A DNA stretch of 36,847 nucleotides from Pisolithus tinctorius (GCA_024663395.1 JANFAH010000179.1:1-36847); one strand, 5' to 3'. Shown: positions 1 through 12,132, counted from the first letter of the stretch. Numbers and translations: made by a program. Notes: generated by a model from the sequence alone, not told the origin.

Positions 1-44
1 CGGACGTAAGGCATAAGGAAACCAGCAAACATAGGGAAAGTAAG

Positions 45-2771
45 TTACACTTGGCTGAGTGGTTCGTAACCTCTCCGGCTCGAACTGGTAGCCATCCTCA
101 AACCAAGTTTTGCAAAAAGGCTCTTACTTCTACTTCCACCGTCGTGGTCACGCTCGAATTCGCCCCGTTCGGCATCTCTCTTCCTTTTCCCCTCCTCGAA
201 TCCTTCAGGAGGTACATCGTATACCTGTCCATAATCCACCCCCACTTCCTTCCCCATCGTCCAGAAGTCTCGACAATTGCGAACCAAGCCAAGGTCGAAC
301 GGATTCCGGGCACGAGCAGAAGAAGACCCGAGGGCTAGACCGTGAGCAGCACGACCGCGGGTAAAACGATCGAGTCCAACAAGGTTGAGGAGAAATGCTC
401 CACAAGTTCCTGGAGCTGAAAGTGCTTTACATAAACCCACATGATGGTGTCGATGTTTGGGTTCCCCCTCGCCTTCACTCTCTTCGTCTCCTCGGTCATT
501 GTTCACCGCGTGGTGATGACGGTGACCCATTTGAATGCCAGTGGCTCCGCTGCCAGCCGCCAGACCACCGCGACCACCCATGGATCCAAAGCGACCAAGG
601 TTGGACACTTCGAGAGTTGTAAGCTGGCGAGCAACTTGCCAGAATTGTGTGAGCAAAAGAACTGAAGTCCAGGTCAATTGCAAAGTGGACCACAGCGACA
701 CCGAGAGAAGGAAGGAATCGATCGCTGCAGGTACACAGAAAATAGGAGAGCAATCAGCCGCAATATTGTCCGGAGCGGTGGCAGACGCATAGACTGTATG
801 AGAGGGAGTAAGCAGGGTGGCGAGATTTCGTTGGTTCGGTGGACTTACACTCATAGGTCAAATAGTCGAAAAGGATAATGCCCGTGACTAACGTAGTGAC
901 GAACATGAGGAATTGTCGGTGATTGTTAGAGCCGACTGAAAGTAAATGTGAGAAGTTGAGTGATTGAAGTCATAGTAGGTACACACCACAATTCCATATC
1001 CAGGGACAATGGCTGTGGATGGTATGTAAAATGGTAAAAACAGCTACAACTCCAGAAACTTACTGATCACTTCTAGCCACACACCGATCGCACATACGAC
1101 AATGCTTTGAGCGAAGAGGTTTCTTTGCCTGGAGGAAATAACTGAGGAATCCTGAAGTGGCGGCAGCGACACCTACGACATACCATGCATTGTATGCAGA
1201 ATGTTTGACCATTAAGTCGCCCTTCCGAAGCGAGGTCCTCAATGATCTGCGACAATACCAAGCCAATGATATGATCATAGGTTTAAGAAACGGAACAGCT
1301 TACAGCCTTGAGCTCTCCATCATTGACTGGACGAGGACATGTACCAGGATCGAGCATAATCGCTCGGAAGAAATTATACACACAAAGCCCCATATTCAGT
1401 GCGAATGCCAGATGGACGAACGGGTGGTTTGGAGGCTCTGATCGAATAAATAAGTCGCACACCCTAGCACTTAACAGTAAGTAGGCTTACGTGTAACTAA
1501 TCTTGTGAGCCAAGCATAACCAACCCATATCATGGAACCGGCGATGATACCCGCGAAATATGGACTTTGGTTAACAGTCTCCACGTACGAATCTTTGTTC
1601 AAAAGTACACGGGTAACGATCTGCTCGAGAAGACATTAAACCGTATCCCGTAGCAAAGAAATAACTCACATGATGAAGAGCGAAAAATTCCGCCATAGCC
1701 AGTACCATTCCAGTATACCATGGCAAGATTGACAAGGTGGTAAATATGATATAGAGGAATAGCGCAGGCAAGACAAAAATTGCAACACGAGTATTTCTCT
1801 AGGGCCAGCGTCAGAGGAGACTTTGCACTAATAAACAGGACCTACCTCACTCAAAGGCTTTGCCTTCTTGACACCGAATTCATTCATACCACCCTCCTCC
1901 ATGGAACGCTTCCAGGCACCGAAGCTTTTGAGTTCGACAGCCATGTCTCTAGGAGTGCGACCCTCGGCGTCTTTTGCATGGATATCGGCTCCTATCTCTA
2001 CAAGTCGGCGAAGAATAGCTCTGTTGCCTCTAACAACAGCCCAGTGCAACGGCGATAGGCCGACATCGTCTTTAAGATTCGGGTTTGCGCCATGCTTCAG
2101 CAGTAAGTCGACGGACAATGCATCACCCTGGTAAGCGGCCCACATCAAAGGCGTGTGTCCCTGCATATCACGAGAATCGACGTTAACAGGTTGGTGAAGA
2201 AGGTATAGCAGCGGCATGACGGAGGATGAATGGGTAACAAGGTGGAGAGCATTGTACCCTTGAGTGTCAGTGAAATTTGGATCTGCGTTACGGGATATCA
2301 GGAGATGGACCACGTAGAGGTACCCGTTTCGTGCAGCCCACTGCAAAGGGGTAGCTTGTAAATCGCCCCCAACCGCATCTACTTCTGCACCTTGCTCTAT
2401 GAGGTAATGACAAGTAGCCAGCTGCGCGTTGATCGCTGCCCAATGGAGAGGCGTACTAGGGGGGAGTGTGTAAAATGACGATGGTATAATTGAACGTCGA
2501 AGACTTACACGTTTTGACTATCTCTATCATTGACGGTTGCTTTTCCGGATTCGACCAGTTCTCGGATAGTAGCAAGGTCACCTCGCTGCGCCGCCGCAAT
2601 AATCTCGGTCTGAAAACGTCATGAGTGTATACGAACTCTCGATGCAGAAGAGTCGCTCCGCACCGCTACTGGCTGCGTCGGACGGGCAAACGAGAGGTCC
2701 GTTGCCGATGCCTGTTCGGTGTCTACCTTTGCCGTGGGTTCGCCCTTCTGGCCTTGCCCTTGCTCATTCAT
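45..2771 (-). CDS. AKR1: Ankyrin-repeat DHHC palmitoyltransferase, AKR1 type
   Basis: Predicted protein S-acyltransferase that attaches palmitate to cysteines of target proteins at Golgi/endosomal membranes. Spliced exons give an N-terminal ankyrin block (about 2609-1846) with repeats such as [33 protein letters not shown] and [11 protein letters not shown]. Hydrophobic segments follow ([15 protein letters not shown], then [18 protein letters not shown]), then a cysteine-rich domain, [19 protein letters not shown], whose catalytic DHHC is completed across an intron at about 1070-1020. Downstream come [12 protein letters not shown] and the C-terminal [15 protein letters not shown], typical of Akr1/HIP14-like enzymes. 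All exon joins I checked keep the frame, so the gene looks intact, with about nine exons. The start is the ATG at 2771; the frame stays open a little further upstream but without another ATG. The first intron is about 60 nt (2669-2610). The C-terminal tail is Gly/His-rich. The family call is firm; individual splice sites are hand-made. Confidence 0.95.
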
Positions 2772-2924
2772 TGTCGCGGTGCAGTGTTGTCTGCGTGGCG
2801 GGAGCTTCGGCACTGGTCGAGTGGCTGTCCGCCAATAACAGGCTTGGAAACATGTGACTAACCCTAATATCTTTTCAGCTAACCCTATTACTGGGTTGGG
2901 GTTAGCACGTTGTCTGGACCTCCC
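2772..2924. promoter_or_regulatory. Short divergent promoter between AKR1 and GPHR
   Basis: The start codons of two divergent genes are only about 150 bp apart, so their promoters must overlap. The gap has a CCAAT motif near 2832, two copies of AACCCTA (2860-2866 and 2881-2887) and a reverse-orientation GGGTTGGGGTTAG at about 2893-2905. These resemble the telobox elements found in some fungal and plant promoters. Alternatively, CTAAC at about 2858 followed by TTTTCAG at about 2872-2878 could be the branch site and acceptor of a 5' UTR intron of the plus-strand gene. The sequence alone does not decide between these. Confidence 0.5.
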
Positions 2925-4918
2925 ATGTTGACCGTCGATCTCTTGGTGGTCTTTACTCTGAGGTCAGTCTCCTGTGCTCACGAACAGGGTGTCAAGTTTT
3001 CTGAACGTGTCCCTACAGCATAGGACTTTTCACAGTCTGCCGAGTGTTTCTGCAGAAGCGGCTGTACAGTGGCTTGCAGCAGCTTGCACCTCAGCTCCAG
3101 GATCCCAGCAGTGGCCTCCCACAATCTGCCACCACACCGAAATCGAATCCAGCTAAGTATTCGTGGCACTCGGTCCTTGCTCAATCATGCTTCTCTGTTT
3201 GCTTCGTCGAATGCTGCGTCCTTTTCGCCGTGCTGATGTGCCAAGGGTTTGGCGTCCTAAATCCGCAGCAAGTACCCAGCTGCATGGGGAAGTGTGTCGT
3301 ACGCTGATTGGACATGTGATCTTCCAGGGCTAGGTTGTACAGCTGGAAAGCTTCACTTCTGTTCTTGCTAGGTACGATTACCGTCCTGGTGCCTGCCTCG
3401 TTTTCCATGGTTCTTACCTACCGGACGGGTATGTCCAATTGTACCATGGATCAATGTCTGAGCAGATCTCACCCCCATTCGCCCCACAGAAACACCGAGC
3501 CTTTTCAACTTCCGTGCCATAACATTTTTATTACCTGTTGCAGCTTTTGTCTTCGTCCTGTCCTTCATTCCTCTCCCGCCGGATTTGACGTCACACAACC
3601 CCCTGACGGCGACAACCGCGCGACTCGTTGTACTTGGCACAACGATCCTCGGACTTCTTTCAGGTTTGGGTTCTGTTAATGGGGCATGGAGTGCATTCGC
3701 TCGCAAGACGTAAGTGGTCTCGTGCTATTACTCTCCCAACAGTGATTTAATATCGGTAGATCAATCGCTTCCCCGTCTTCAATTGCTTCTGCTGAGGTTG
3801 CTCTGGAGCGAGTCAAGTCTGATTTACGTGAACGCACGCAAGATCTTTATGAGTACTCCCCATCCAAGGTTTGACATCCACAATGCTTCCTGGCCTTGTT
3901 GTCCCCCTAAATTCAACCCAGCCACAAACGAATGAAACATGGACATCACGTTTGACATTTAAGCGCGATACCCGTGAGTCGATTCTCCCCCCCTTTTTTT
4001 GAAACGTATGACGTGTGAATCCATATGGTCCCCACCCACCAGACTGCGACTCTCTACAACAAGAAATCATTGGCTTACAAGCATTGGAGTCGCAAATGGC
4101 ATCCCGCATTTCCACCCTCAAGCGCCATCGAGAGACCGCAGAATTTTCCGAGTCTTTTCGCGGTAAATGGCTTGGTAGGACTTGGGCGGTGTACTGTGTG
4201 TGCCGTGTTTGCAGTGTAATACATCCGATGCCACTCCACCTGATGTCCGTTCTGCTCACATGCTCCCTAGTCCGCGATCAACCTCCTATCTCCGCCATCC
4301 TCAACTGTCGGCTCATCGTCCTATGGGGATGTAATCGCACATGTTCTCGCGTACCTGCTGTCACTGCTACCTTTTGATGGCGCACGCCGAGCACCTGGAA
4401 TAGATGTACTGTCTCTTTCGAGACAAATCAGTCTGGCGCTCGTCGGAGTGATCATTCTCAGCAGCATCCGCGTGGTGCTGATGGGGGTAATGAGAGTGAG
4501 CAATTCCATATGGTAACAATGTTCCATTCCGTTAAACGGGCCTTCTTCTGTCTCTTTTAGGTCTTCCGAATAACCTCCCGTAGCATGTCAGCCTCATTGA
4601 TGCTGCTTGTCCTCGCTCAGCTGATGGTGTGTTCTTCCATTCGATCAGTGAAAGCGACTTACCCCATCCTTTCATCACAAGGGCATATACCTCCTTTCGA
4701 CAGTGGTTCAACTGCGCACCATGTTTCCTCCATCAGCAGCCGCTGACACCCCCACAAGCGCATCTCCTGACGCCGTCGAAATTAATCTCCTTTCTACCCT
4801 TCCGGGATACACACTATTTGGGGGACTTTTCGACTGGTCGTTCCTCGCTGGTGCAGGGGGATGCGCACTGGTTCGCTGGGCAGGGGGATTTTTTGGTGAA
4901 AATGAAATGGACCTGTAA
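2925..4918 (+). CDS. Golgi pH regulator (GPHR / GPR89-type, ABA-GPCR family)
   Basis: Multi-pass membrane protein of the GPHR/GPR89 family, which in animals is an anion channel needed to acidify the Golgi. Spliced landmarks in order are MLTVDLLVVFTLSIGLFTVC at the N-terminus (first intron ends at the CAG just before 3020), then FGVLNPQ and a helix WKASLLFLLGTITVLVPASF. Next come VVLGTTILGLLSGLGSVNGA (compare LLSGFGAVN in the family), a coiled stretch with LEALESQ-type spacing (LQALESQMASRISTLKRHRE), and FRGKWLGRTWAVYCVCRVCS. The C-terminal half has DVLSLSRQISLALVGVIILS, a segment ending MLLVLAQLM|GIYLLSTVV, and LLSTLPGYTLFGGLFDWSFL. The stop TAA is at 4916-4918. About ten short introns are needed and all joins I tested hold frame. 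The middle join, about 3870-4040, is the least certain. The start ATG is the first one in frame with the first hydrophobic helix. Confidence 0.92.
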
Positions 4919-5343
4919 TGACGGACCAACTGCAAGATCCACCTGTATAATATCAGATTTACACTGCATTTATCTCCCGGATAGGACATCGCTGTATGGA
5001 TAAGAAATACGATGGTTGACATCAGGTACAGACCAGCTGAGCGCATGTTACTGCTTCTCTGGATTTTTAAAAGTACCACATTGGGAGGACGCAAGCGGAG
5101 GATAACCCACGCAACGGCACTAAAAAATGATATGGTCACGCTTCGGATAACAGGTGCCAACAAAATTCTGGATAGATGAAACAAGATACAAAGTCCCATA
5201 CTAAGACAACACAAGTCGCATCGTAGCATGCCAAAAAGCAAGAGGGAAAATGCATGTATATCCAAACCAACGATAAAAGCAAAACCAATAGAACTCCAGG
5301 AACAGTCACCCATTTTCAGGTTCCTGGGACCGGCCCGATCGTT
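4919..5343. other. Convergent 3' intergenic region
   Basis: This 425-bp gap separates the 3' ends of two convergent genes. The minus strand stays open here, from an ATG at 5313 down to 4708 (201 codons), running antisense into the last GPHR exon. Its first 90 residues are quite hydrophobic. I recognise no family, and the overlap with a well-supported coding exon argues against a real gene. No clear terminator motif was seen. Confidence 0.4.
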
Positions 5344-7338
5344 CTATGACAGGGCACCCCATACCGCCAGACCAGCGAAGAAAGACATAAGGCTTACGAG
5401 CACACCCACGTATGCAGCTGTGTGCACGCCAATGCGAGGAAGTACGGTGGGAGTGTAAAGGGATGCGAGCGACGTGTGAATAACCAAGACAACGGGAAAT
5501 GTGACGATAAGGGAAGAATGTGAGAAGACGTCGAGATGCACTCGTCCAATATCTGAGGCTGGGATGGAGAGAGTTGACCGAAGAAATGCAGCCGATAAGA
5601 GAAGGTTAAGCCCGAGAGAAAGGATGATAGAGTTGAACCTCTGCAGGCATGCAATGAAAACTGGAATTTTCTGCAAGTCGTGATCATTCAATTAGCGGGA
5701 GAAGAAACAGACATCAGTTAACTCTGAAAAACTCACGACGACTGCGACACCGTAAAGTTCTTCTAGCTCCTCGCGGGCTTTAACGGCCATGAGTGTGTCA
5801 AAGTCCTTATCGATTTGTGATGTGAGAGCAGTTGCATTTGGGTGCGGCTCATCAGTTTGCAGGCCTTCAGCTTCTGGATCGACAGGCTGCTCAGGGAATG
5901 CGCGCACACGATCCCTCCAATCGTAAGCGTGGCCATTAGACGCCGGTATCGGACTTGACGGATTTTGCTTTAACCTTTCCAAGAACTCACGCTCCCTTCC
6001 TGGAGGAACCATGACATCTCGGTAAAGAGAGATACCCTGGTAGTTTTGCGCGATTGCCACCAAGACTTCGGCAACATTCAGCGAAAGCCACCAAACTGTG
6101 CGGAAGGATGAATCTTGCCATGTTGGCGTGGGGTACTTCATATTGTGGCGGACCTCGAGAACGATGAGGGACATAAGGCGTAGGAGATTGACAACCAAAG
6201 TGCTCAAAAACGTGGATACGAGACATGCGAAACTGGGTCGCAGCAGGTGCAGGGAAACAGAATAAAGTGGAACTCGGAGGAGATAAGCCAGACTAAACAT
6301 TGCGGAGGACAACGCAAGTTCTGGAATTGGCGACGGAGAGTAGGAAGGATAACGAGAAGGCGTTGAATCGGGCCAGCATAACCATGGGAGGAGCACGATC
6401 GCAACGAAGGTGGTCAGTGCCGTCAACGGCACCATGGTATACATTGCAAGCAATTGCTTATATGACCCTGTTTCGAGAGTTGGCGGGCAAAACTGGTATA
6501 CTGGCAGGGGAACCCACCAAGGTATAGGCCGTTCTCCTCCAACTCCCATTCCAACGCCTCGTCGACGTCAGCAGCGTCATAGTCGGAGTCGTATGCCTGG
6601 TCCCGCGATACCTCGGCATTATCCTCCTCTGCCACCCTGCAAAGCGAGCTACCGCGCCTGAGGCTCTCGGGACTGCCCCTCATCCTGTGATCGTGTTCGT
6701 CGTCGCTTAAGCCGCTTAGGATACTCTCGCCGTGCGAGTCCATACGCCTCCACTGGGCTCTCCCAGTGTCGGAATGGTCGTCGCGATCGCTGTGGTAGTC
6801 ACTACTTGACGTGCCTCGCCGACTGCTTTCAGAAGGCCTAGGTCGGTCTGGCGCATAGAATACTTCATTGGTAACTCGACTGGGGTCCCTTAGGCTGTCC
6901 CATCCATAGTAGGTTTGCGGCAAGACGGCTGCGACTGTCTGAGCGACTCTTCTATGCATTTGTACTTCAGGTAGAGAACGATGACAGTCTCGAGGCCACA
7001 CTACAAATATTCGTCTAAATGTATGTACTACTAGGCCTGCCCTTCTTGAAGCAGTGTACCACTCGAACGCACGCGAGAGACGTGCCCGTACCGCCCCATC
7101 TGAACAGCCAATGAGAAGCACAGACGGTTCGTGTAAGGCAAAACATGTTGAACACGGAAGCCTCGTTACCGTAAACCCACGGACCAGATCGCGGTAATGA
7201 GTGAAGAGAACGCTGAGAAACTGTGAAAGATAAACGGATGCTATCCATATCACCTTGCAGGCGAATCTCTGTGACAGGCTGGATGAGTACACGAGACAAG
7301 ACAAGACAAGCGGTAAAGATGATCAGATATCGATGCAT
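5344..7338 (-). CDS. Conserved fungal multi-pass membrane protein, function unknown
   Basis: I recognise the general pattern of a conserved basidiomycete membrane protein but cannot assign a function. The ATG at 7338 starts a hydrophobic leader, HRYLIIFTACLVLS. It needs a 55-70-nt intron ending at a CACAG acceptor (about 7206) to enter the main frame, because the main frame itself has no ATG further upstream. Then follow FEWYTASRRAGL, HTFRRIFVVWPRD, an acidic/Ser-rich linker, and ELEENGLYLG joined across a 50-nt intron (about 6519-6470) to SYKQLLAMYTMVPLTALTTF. Several membrane spans come next, then YQGISLYRDVMVPPG, an acidic loop, and ELEELYGVAVV joined across the intron at about 5736-5671 to KIPVFIACLQRFNSIILSLG, and three or so further helices. 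The stop is at 5344-5346. The spans plus a cytosolic-type linker suggest an endomembrane protein. The product is certain to be a membrane protein; its role is unknown. Confidence 0.8.
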
Positions 7339-7945
7339 TTCAACAAGTTAGTCCTTCATCTCCAATTTGTACACCAGGAGACTGGGTAGAAAGACAACAT
7401 TCCGTCCGCCCATCGAATAAATTTCATCCAAGAACCAAAAAGAAAAGACAAAAACAAGCACAGTACTCACACATCCTTACAAGTTAGCGGTGGGAGTCCA
7501 ATCTGAGAAATAAAATGTCAGTATTGGATAAATAGCTGGAGAAAACTAATGGAAGAATCAGACAAGGCTGAAATCAATTTGGACATCCACATATATGTTC
7601 GGAATGTGGTAAAACGTATGGTATTTTGACAGTCATCATACGAGCGGTAATATGAACGCGAGACTCACCGCAGGTTCGCACACAAAGGCGGTCAACAGGC
7701 GACTTGCAAGCTGGCCATAAGACAAAAGAAATTTATTCGAAGGAAAAACCGACATATTTGATCTCCGCTTCAATCGCTGGGTTTGCCGAGGTGCTATCTT
7801 ATCCCCTGAAGATAATTCTCGTAGTTTCTCGTCAATCAATGCACTACACTTGCTGAGCACGATCGCCATCGCCTGGCTCTGCGGTTGGAAAGTAACTTTA
7901 TTAATCCCTTTTCTTCGTTTAATCTCCAGCCTGCCCATTAGCAAA
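7339..7945. promoter_or_regulatory. Divergent intergenic region upstream of the membrane gene and FES1
   Basis: These 607 bp hold the promoters of two divergent genes. The minus strand has a 102-codon open frame (7636-7944), but it lies exactly in the FES1 upstream region and matches nothing I recognise, so I treat it as chance. I looked for a heat-shock element (alternating GAA/TTC), expected if FES1 is stress-induced, and found only imperfectly spaced TTC/GAA groups around 7727-7745. A pyrimidine-rich stretch precedes the FES1 start. Confidence 0.4.
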
Positions 7946-9283
7946 ATGCAGTCCCTTCTACGATGGAGTGTCGAAAACTCGGGGAACTCATCTGCTCCAT
8001 CACAACGAACAGACGTCGACCCGGGGCTCGTAGACTACATTCTAGGGAAGCCTGATGCACAGCTGATGAAAGAAGCAATTCAAATCGCCACAGACCCATC
8101 CAAAGACGAGGACACACGGATCACTGCTTTGGATGACCTTGAAATGGTACGTACCTCCAATCAGGGGGGAAACGTGGCCAAGGTGGAGGTACCCTACTAA
8201 AAAAATTTACTGCCCAGCTTGTGGAGAGTATCGATAATGCCAACGGTACCGTGCATCTGTTCTGCCGGTCGTCGGACCGAATTTCGATCTCAATTTCCTC
8301 GCAGATCTAAAGAAGCTAAACATGTGGGAACCCCTGCATGGTCTTTTGAGCACGGCGAGCACAACGGACCCACTTAAGATGCAGACTCTGTGGGTAATAG
8401 GAACCGCAGTACAAAATAATCCCGCAGCCCAGCTTACAGTAAGTACTTGACTGGCTCGTCGGTGGCGCTACTGACAACTCTCACCCCATTGTCTCTTTCT
8501 GATCCAGTATTTGGCTCTTGATCCGCTGCCTGTGATACTATCCTTACTGTCCCCGTCCAGTAATTCCGCAAAAACCCGCTCGAAAGCCATGTATGCACTA
8601 TCTGGCCTGCTCAAGCATAACGCACAAGCAGTCCGTCAATTAAATGCGACGGGCGGATGGCTTACTTTTCGCACTGCGTTGGAAGGTATGTCGCCACTAG
8701 CAGGTTAGGAGAGGCTGTCAACCGTACACCACCACAGATTCAGACGTTAATGTTCGACGCAAGGCAGCGTTTCTCCTCAACACTCTGCTGATGCCGACGA
8801 CTGCGGGGACGTTTGACGGTCCTTCCCGAATGCATACACCTCAGAGTGCGAGTGCGCCGGTGCACCCAAACTCGCATGCATCAATGGCCTCGGATCCAGA
8901 GTCAGCGTCGACTACAGCTGCTACAATGGAAGCATTGCAAAAGGAATGCAAGTCCGAGGGCTCATCACTGATGGATGCTTTGATCTCCGCACTGGCAGAC
9001 CCCGTACCATTCGGGGCAGATGGAGAATGGGAGAGAGACACGGAATTCCAAGAGAATCTCGTTAGGTTAGTTGCGTTGCTATATTCATGCTACAGAGGGG
9101 GATATAACCGTGATTTGTGGCCTATCCAGAATACTACACACCTTCTCCGTGCAGTGCGGCGGGACGTTCTCTGATGCTCAGAGACACGCGCTGCGCGGCT
9201 TTTTTGGTGGTGCCGAGCGATCAGGCGACTCTCTCGGGCTAAGTAGGGAAGAGTTTACTCAACTGAAGAGTGCGATCGCGTGA
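7946..9283 (+). CDS. FES1: Hsp70 nucleotide exchange factor FES1
   Basis: Armadillo-type cytosolic cochaperone that releases ADP from Hsp70 and promotes turnover of misfolded proteins (HspBP1/Fes1 family). Six exons join cleanly: 7946-8146, 8218-8245, 8305-8438, 8508-8685, 8738-9065 and 9130-9283, 1023 nt in all, giving 340 residues, close to the usual fungal length. Diagnostic pieces are the N-terminal MQSLLRWSVENSG, then DALDDLEML-like ITALDDLEM|LVESIDNAND, MWEPLHGLLSTA, TLWVIGTAVQNNPAAQ|TYLAL-type armadillo helices, KAMYALSGLLKHN and RRKAAFLLNTLL. The C-terminus is ENLVRILHTFSVQCGGTFSD followed by LSREEFTQLKSAIA. The last intron (9066-9129) is needed to reach this C-terminus; without it the frame runs to an unrelated stop. 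A Ser/Thr-rich insert lies between the armadillo core and the C-terminal helices. Confidence 0.95.
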
Positions 9284-9881
9284 ATGATGCGCTTCGCTAT
9301 TACGACTTTGGAACTGGTTGCGATGATTCGAGTTGGCTGGATGATAGCTTCATTCATACTTGGGAATGCCCGTAGTAGTACATACAATATTGCCCCCTCG
9401 GTGCAAATTGATATATTGAAGGGTCCCATCAATTACGTTATGGCTTTCGTTATCTGCGCTTGTGATGGGGTGCTTCTGGTTGGCTTCTGGCGCGAAGACA
9501 TCATACGCGGTAAATCAAGCCTACTCAAATCTTGAAATACCGCTAAGCATCTTCAGACCTGCTCTCAGAACACCTCAACTGAGGGTATGACATTGTTATC
9601 ACCTCGGTTTGTTTTATTGTGAGAGCTCCTTTTATATGGACAATCAGCAGGTAAAGTTCATTATTATCTTGCGATTTACCCCGGCAATTTTTCGACTGTC
9701 AAGCTTAAAGTGATGCTGTCTCATACCCTTACGTGTCCAGTGTCCAAGCGAACAAATAGACTCGAGTCTCTTTCTAACCAACCTTGGTGGTGAACTCAGT
9801 GTGCTCAAACCAAACACGACTTGAACCTCTGCTAGTGCACAAAATCTCTGTTCGATATTCTGACGACCTTCACGCATTATC
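9284..9881. other. Intergenic: FES1 3' flank and next promoter
   Basis: About 600 bp between two genes on the same strand. An 83-codon open frame (9284-9535) begins immediately after the FES1 stop and contains hydrophobic stretches. It has no recognisable family and sits where a 3' UTR is expected, so I do not call it a gene. No repeat or RNA gene was seen. Confidence 0.4.
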
Positions 9882-12132
9882 ATGTCGACTCTCCATTCTC
9901 CCTTCACGAATGATAAACAGCAACACCACCGACCTTTGCATTCCAGCGAACTGTCATTTTTTCCTGCCTCTGAACGTCTCACGAGCCCGATCAGCACTCC
10001 GATCACTTCTGCGCTCCAGGATTCCATTGCTTGTCAGCCGATGCATTCTGATGGTCCCCGGGCTCCGTGGGATTCGGGGGTAAACTTATCAAGTGATCCC
10101 ATTGCCGCTACTGAATACCAAAGCATCGAAGAACGTGAAATCAAAGCGAGGCGGCGGGGGCGTCTTCGCTCTGCCAAGGTGGCATTCGAATTTCTTTTTG
10201 GTTCGCATCTTTTTCTTTGCGTCTGCATTAATTCCTGACAGTGATGGGTGGCATGGCCAGGTTTGTGGGGCGCGTACACGACAACCCGTTACTTCCTCGC
10301 CTTTGCCACTGCTTCTGATCACACCCAACGGATTTTCGCTCTTGCGCTTGGAATCACATCTGCGGTAGCCATTGCCACAAATATTCTCTCTATTACATCA
10401 CCACTATTTCATGATCACCTTCACGTGCGATCATGGAGCCGCATGCGGTTTCTCTTCAGAGCGTGTTACCTCCTACTTTTACTCTCCGCCTCTACGACCA
10501 ATCTTGTCCTTGTGGCAGCATGGCACCCGAATAATCGTTGCAAATGGGATATCGATCTTTCATGGTACATCTCGACCGTGAATACACCGTCTACACGTTG
10601 CCACCCCACCTCATTTACGGTGTGGATTATCGCCGCAGCTCTCAGGCAGCTTGTGACCTCTATTATAACCGTGAGTTCCCTTGCTTCCTTTAATTCCCGT
10701 TTCGAAGATGACGTGCGTAAATTGTCAGGTATTATTTATCTACGTCGCCCATGCGTTCCACCTCACCAGCAGCCAGTCCCACACGCCTACCCAAAGAAAC
10801 CGTCGACCCTACCGGCCGGCCTTTTCCTTCACGGACCCCGAGGACACCTCACCCACAGATACAACACCCTGCTCATCATCGACGTTGTCGACGTTTAAGC
10901 ATGTATTTACGTCTCCCTTCATCCGTCCGAGCCAGAAGCAGCTCGGAAGGTCTAACTCGACGCTTGCGCGATCAAACTCTAGCGGCACAATCGTCCCTTT
11001 CACTGCTGGCATGCCTGCCAGCCCATCCAAGGGCAAACTATTGAATAATAATGCAATGCCACCTTCATGGCTAGCAAATAGTGGTGTCAGCTTCAGCGCC
11101 AATGCGAAGACGAGCATCTCCCGCTATCCTTCCTGGGCGAGCGCAGAAGACAACATGAATTTCAAAATGGAAGCCGCGGACCAGCAAGTCCCTGAGGAAG
11201 GAACGCCAACGAGATCCCGGATCCTTCGTCATACGAGTCACCCGTGGGCCTCGCAAAATGGACTCGCCGTTCCTGCAGAGAGAATGACCCGAGAGGGAAT
11301 TTCTGACCAGACACATTTTGGCAGCACGGCTATGAGAGAAGTTGCAAACACCGACGCAGGCCACGGGTACGACAGCGATGCAGACAAGGAAAGCGATCGA
11401 TCGACGACGGAGTCCGAGATTCTCTCGCACATATACGGTCAGAGCTATCATTACCCTCCAACCATACTACACGACCCATCTTCCTCACCGAGTGATGGGA
11501 ATACTCACGACGGGGGGAGTAACAGCCCAAGATCAGACTCCACCGCTGGCGAGGACGATGAATATATTCCCATCATGGGTGGGTACGTCAGGCGCATGTC
11601 GACCATTGAAAGCCTGGGGTCGAGGGAGGTGTCGATGCTTGCAGGTACGACATCCTTTTCTACGCGGGGATCGATGTCTACGGCTGGGTCCATATGTCCG
11701 TCCATGATGTTGGGGACGGTATCCTCGTCATCCTCGATGGGCGCTGTTCAAGTCGGGACACGCCAATCCCCGTCTGCATTCCACTTGTCGTCATTACAAC
11801 TCGGGCAGCCATCGCCTTCTCATGCCGGCCTATCGTTGTCGGTCCCTCCTAGCCTTGCACCAAGTGGGAGCGGCACCGGGACGTCTCGAAGCACCGTTTA
11901 TTTGTCGGTGTCCAGCGGTAGCATCGAGGGCAGTGCCGGGATCGGGACAACCGCAGCTGGTTCGGGAACGAAGATGCGCGGGAGTGAGCGTGGCGAGCTC
12001 CTAGTTCCTGAGCGCCCACCGGCTTCCGGAGCATCCAGCCCGATTTCATGCGGCCACCATTATTGGTCTGCAAGCAGCGGTCAAAGCGCAATGAGCAAGC
12101 AGAGTTCGTCGTCAATGATGGCAGAGTATTAA
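9882..12132 (+). CDS. Membrane protein with long Ser-rich C-terminal tail, function unknown
   Basis: Three exons (9882-10200, 10261-10670, 10729-12132) total 2133 nt and give 710 residues, with a 60-nt and a 58-nt intron. The N-terminus is polar, with EEREIKARRRGRLRSAKVAF just before the first splice. The membrane part begins FEFLFGLWGAYTTTRYFLAF and continues with LALGITSAVAIATNI, RACYLLLLLSASTTNLVLVA, SFTVWIIAAALRQLVTSI and VLFIYVAHAFHL. This suggests four to five spans. The remaining 450 residues are low-complexity, rich in Ser, Thr, Pro and Gly, with acidic patches, and look cytosolic and disordered. The stop TAA is at 12130-12132. I recall similar uncharacterised proteins in basidiomycetes but cannot name a role. 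Frame continuity across both introns and the clean start at 9882 make the gene itself well supported. Confidence 0.82.

Noticed and set aside
4708..5313. 201-codon minus-strand frame with hydrophobic stretches
   Set aside because: Overlaps the last GPHR exon in antisense and shows no family resemblance; hydrophobicity alone is weak support.
7636..7944. 102-codon minus-strand frame directly upstream of FES1
   Set aside because: Lies in the divergent promoter region and has no recognisable motif.
9284..9535. 83-codon plus-strand frame right after the FES1 stop
   Set aside because: Position fits the 3' UTR; the FES1 C-terminus is already complete.
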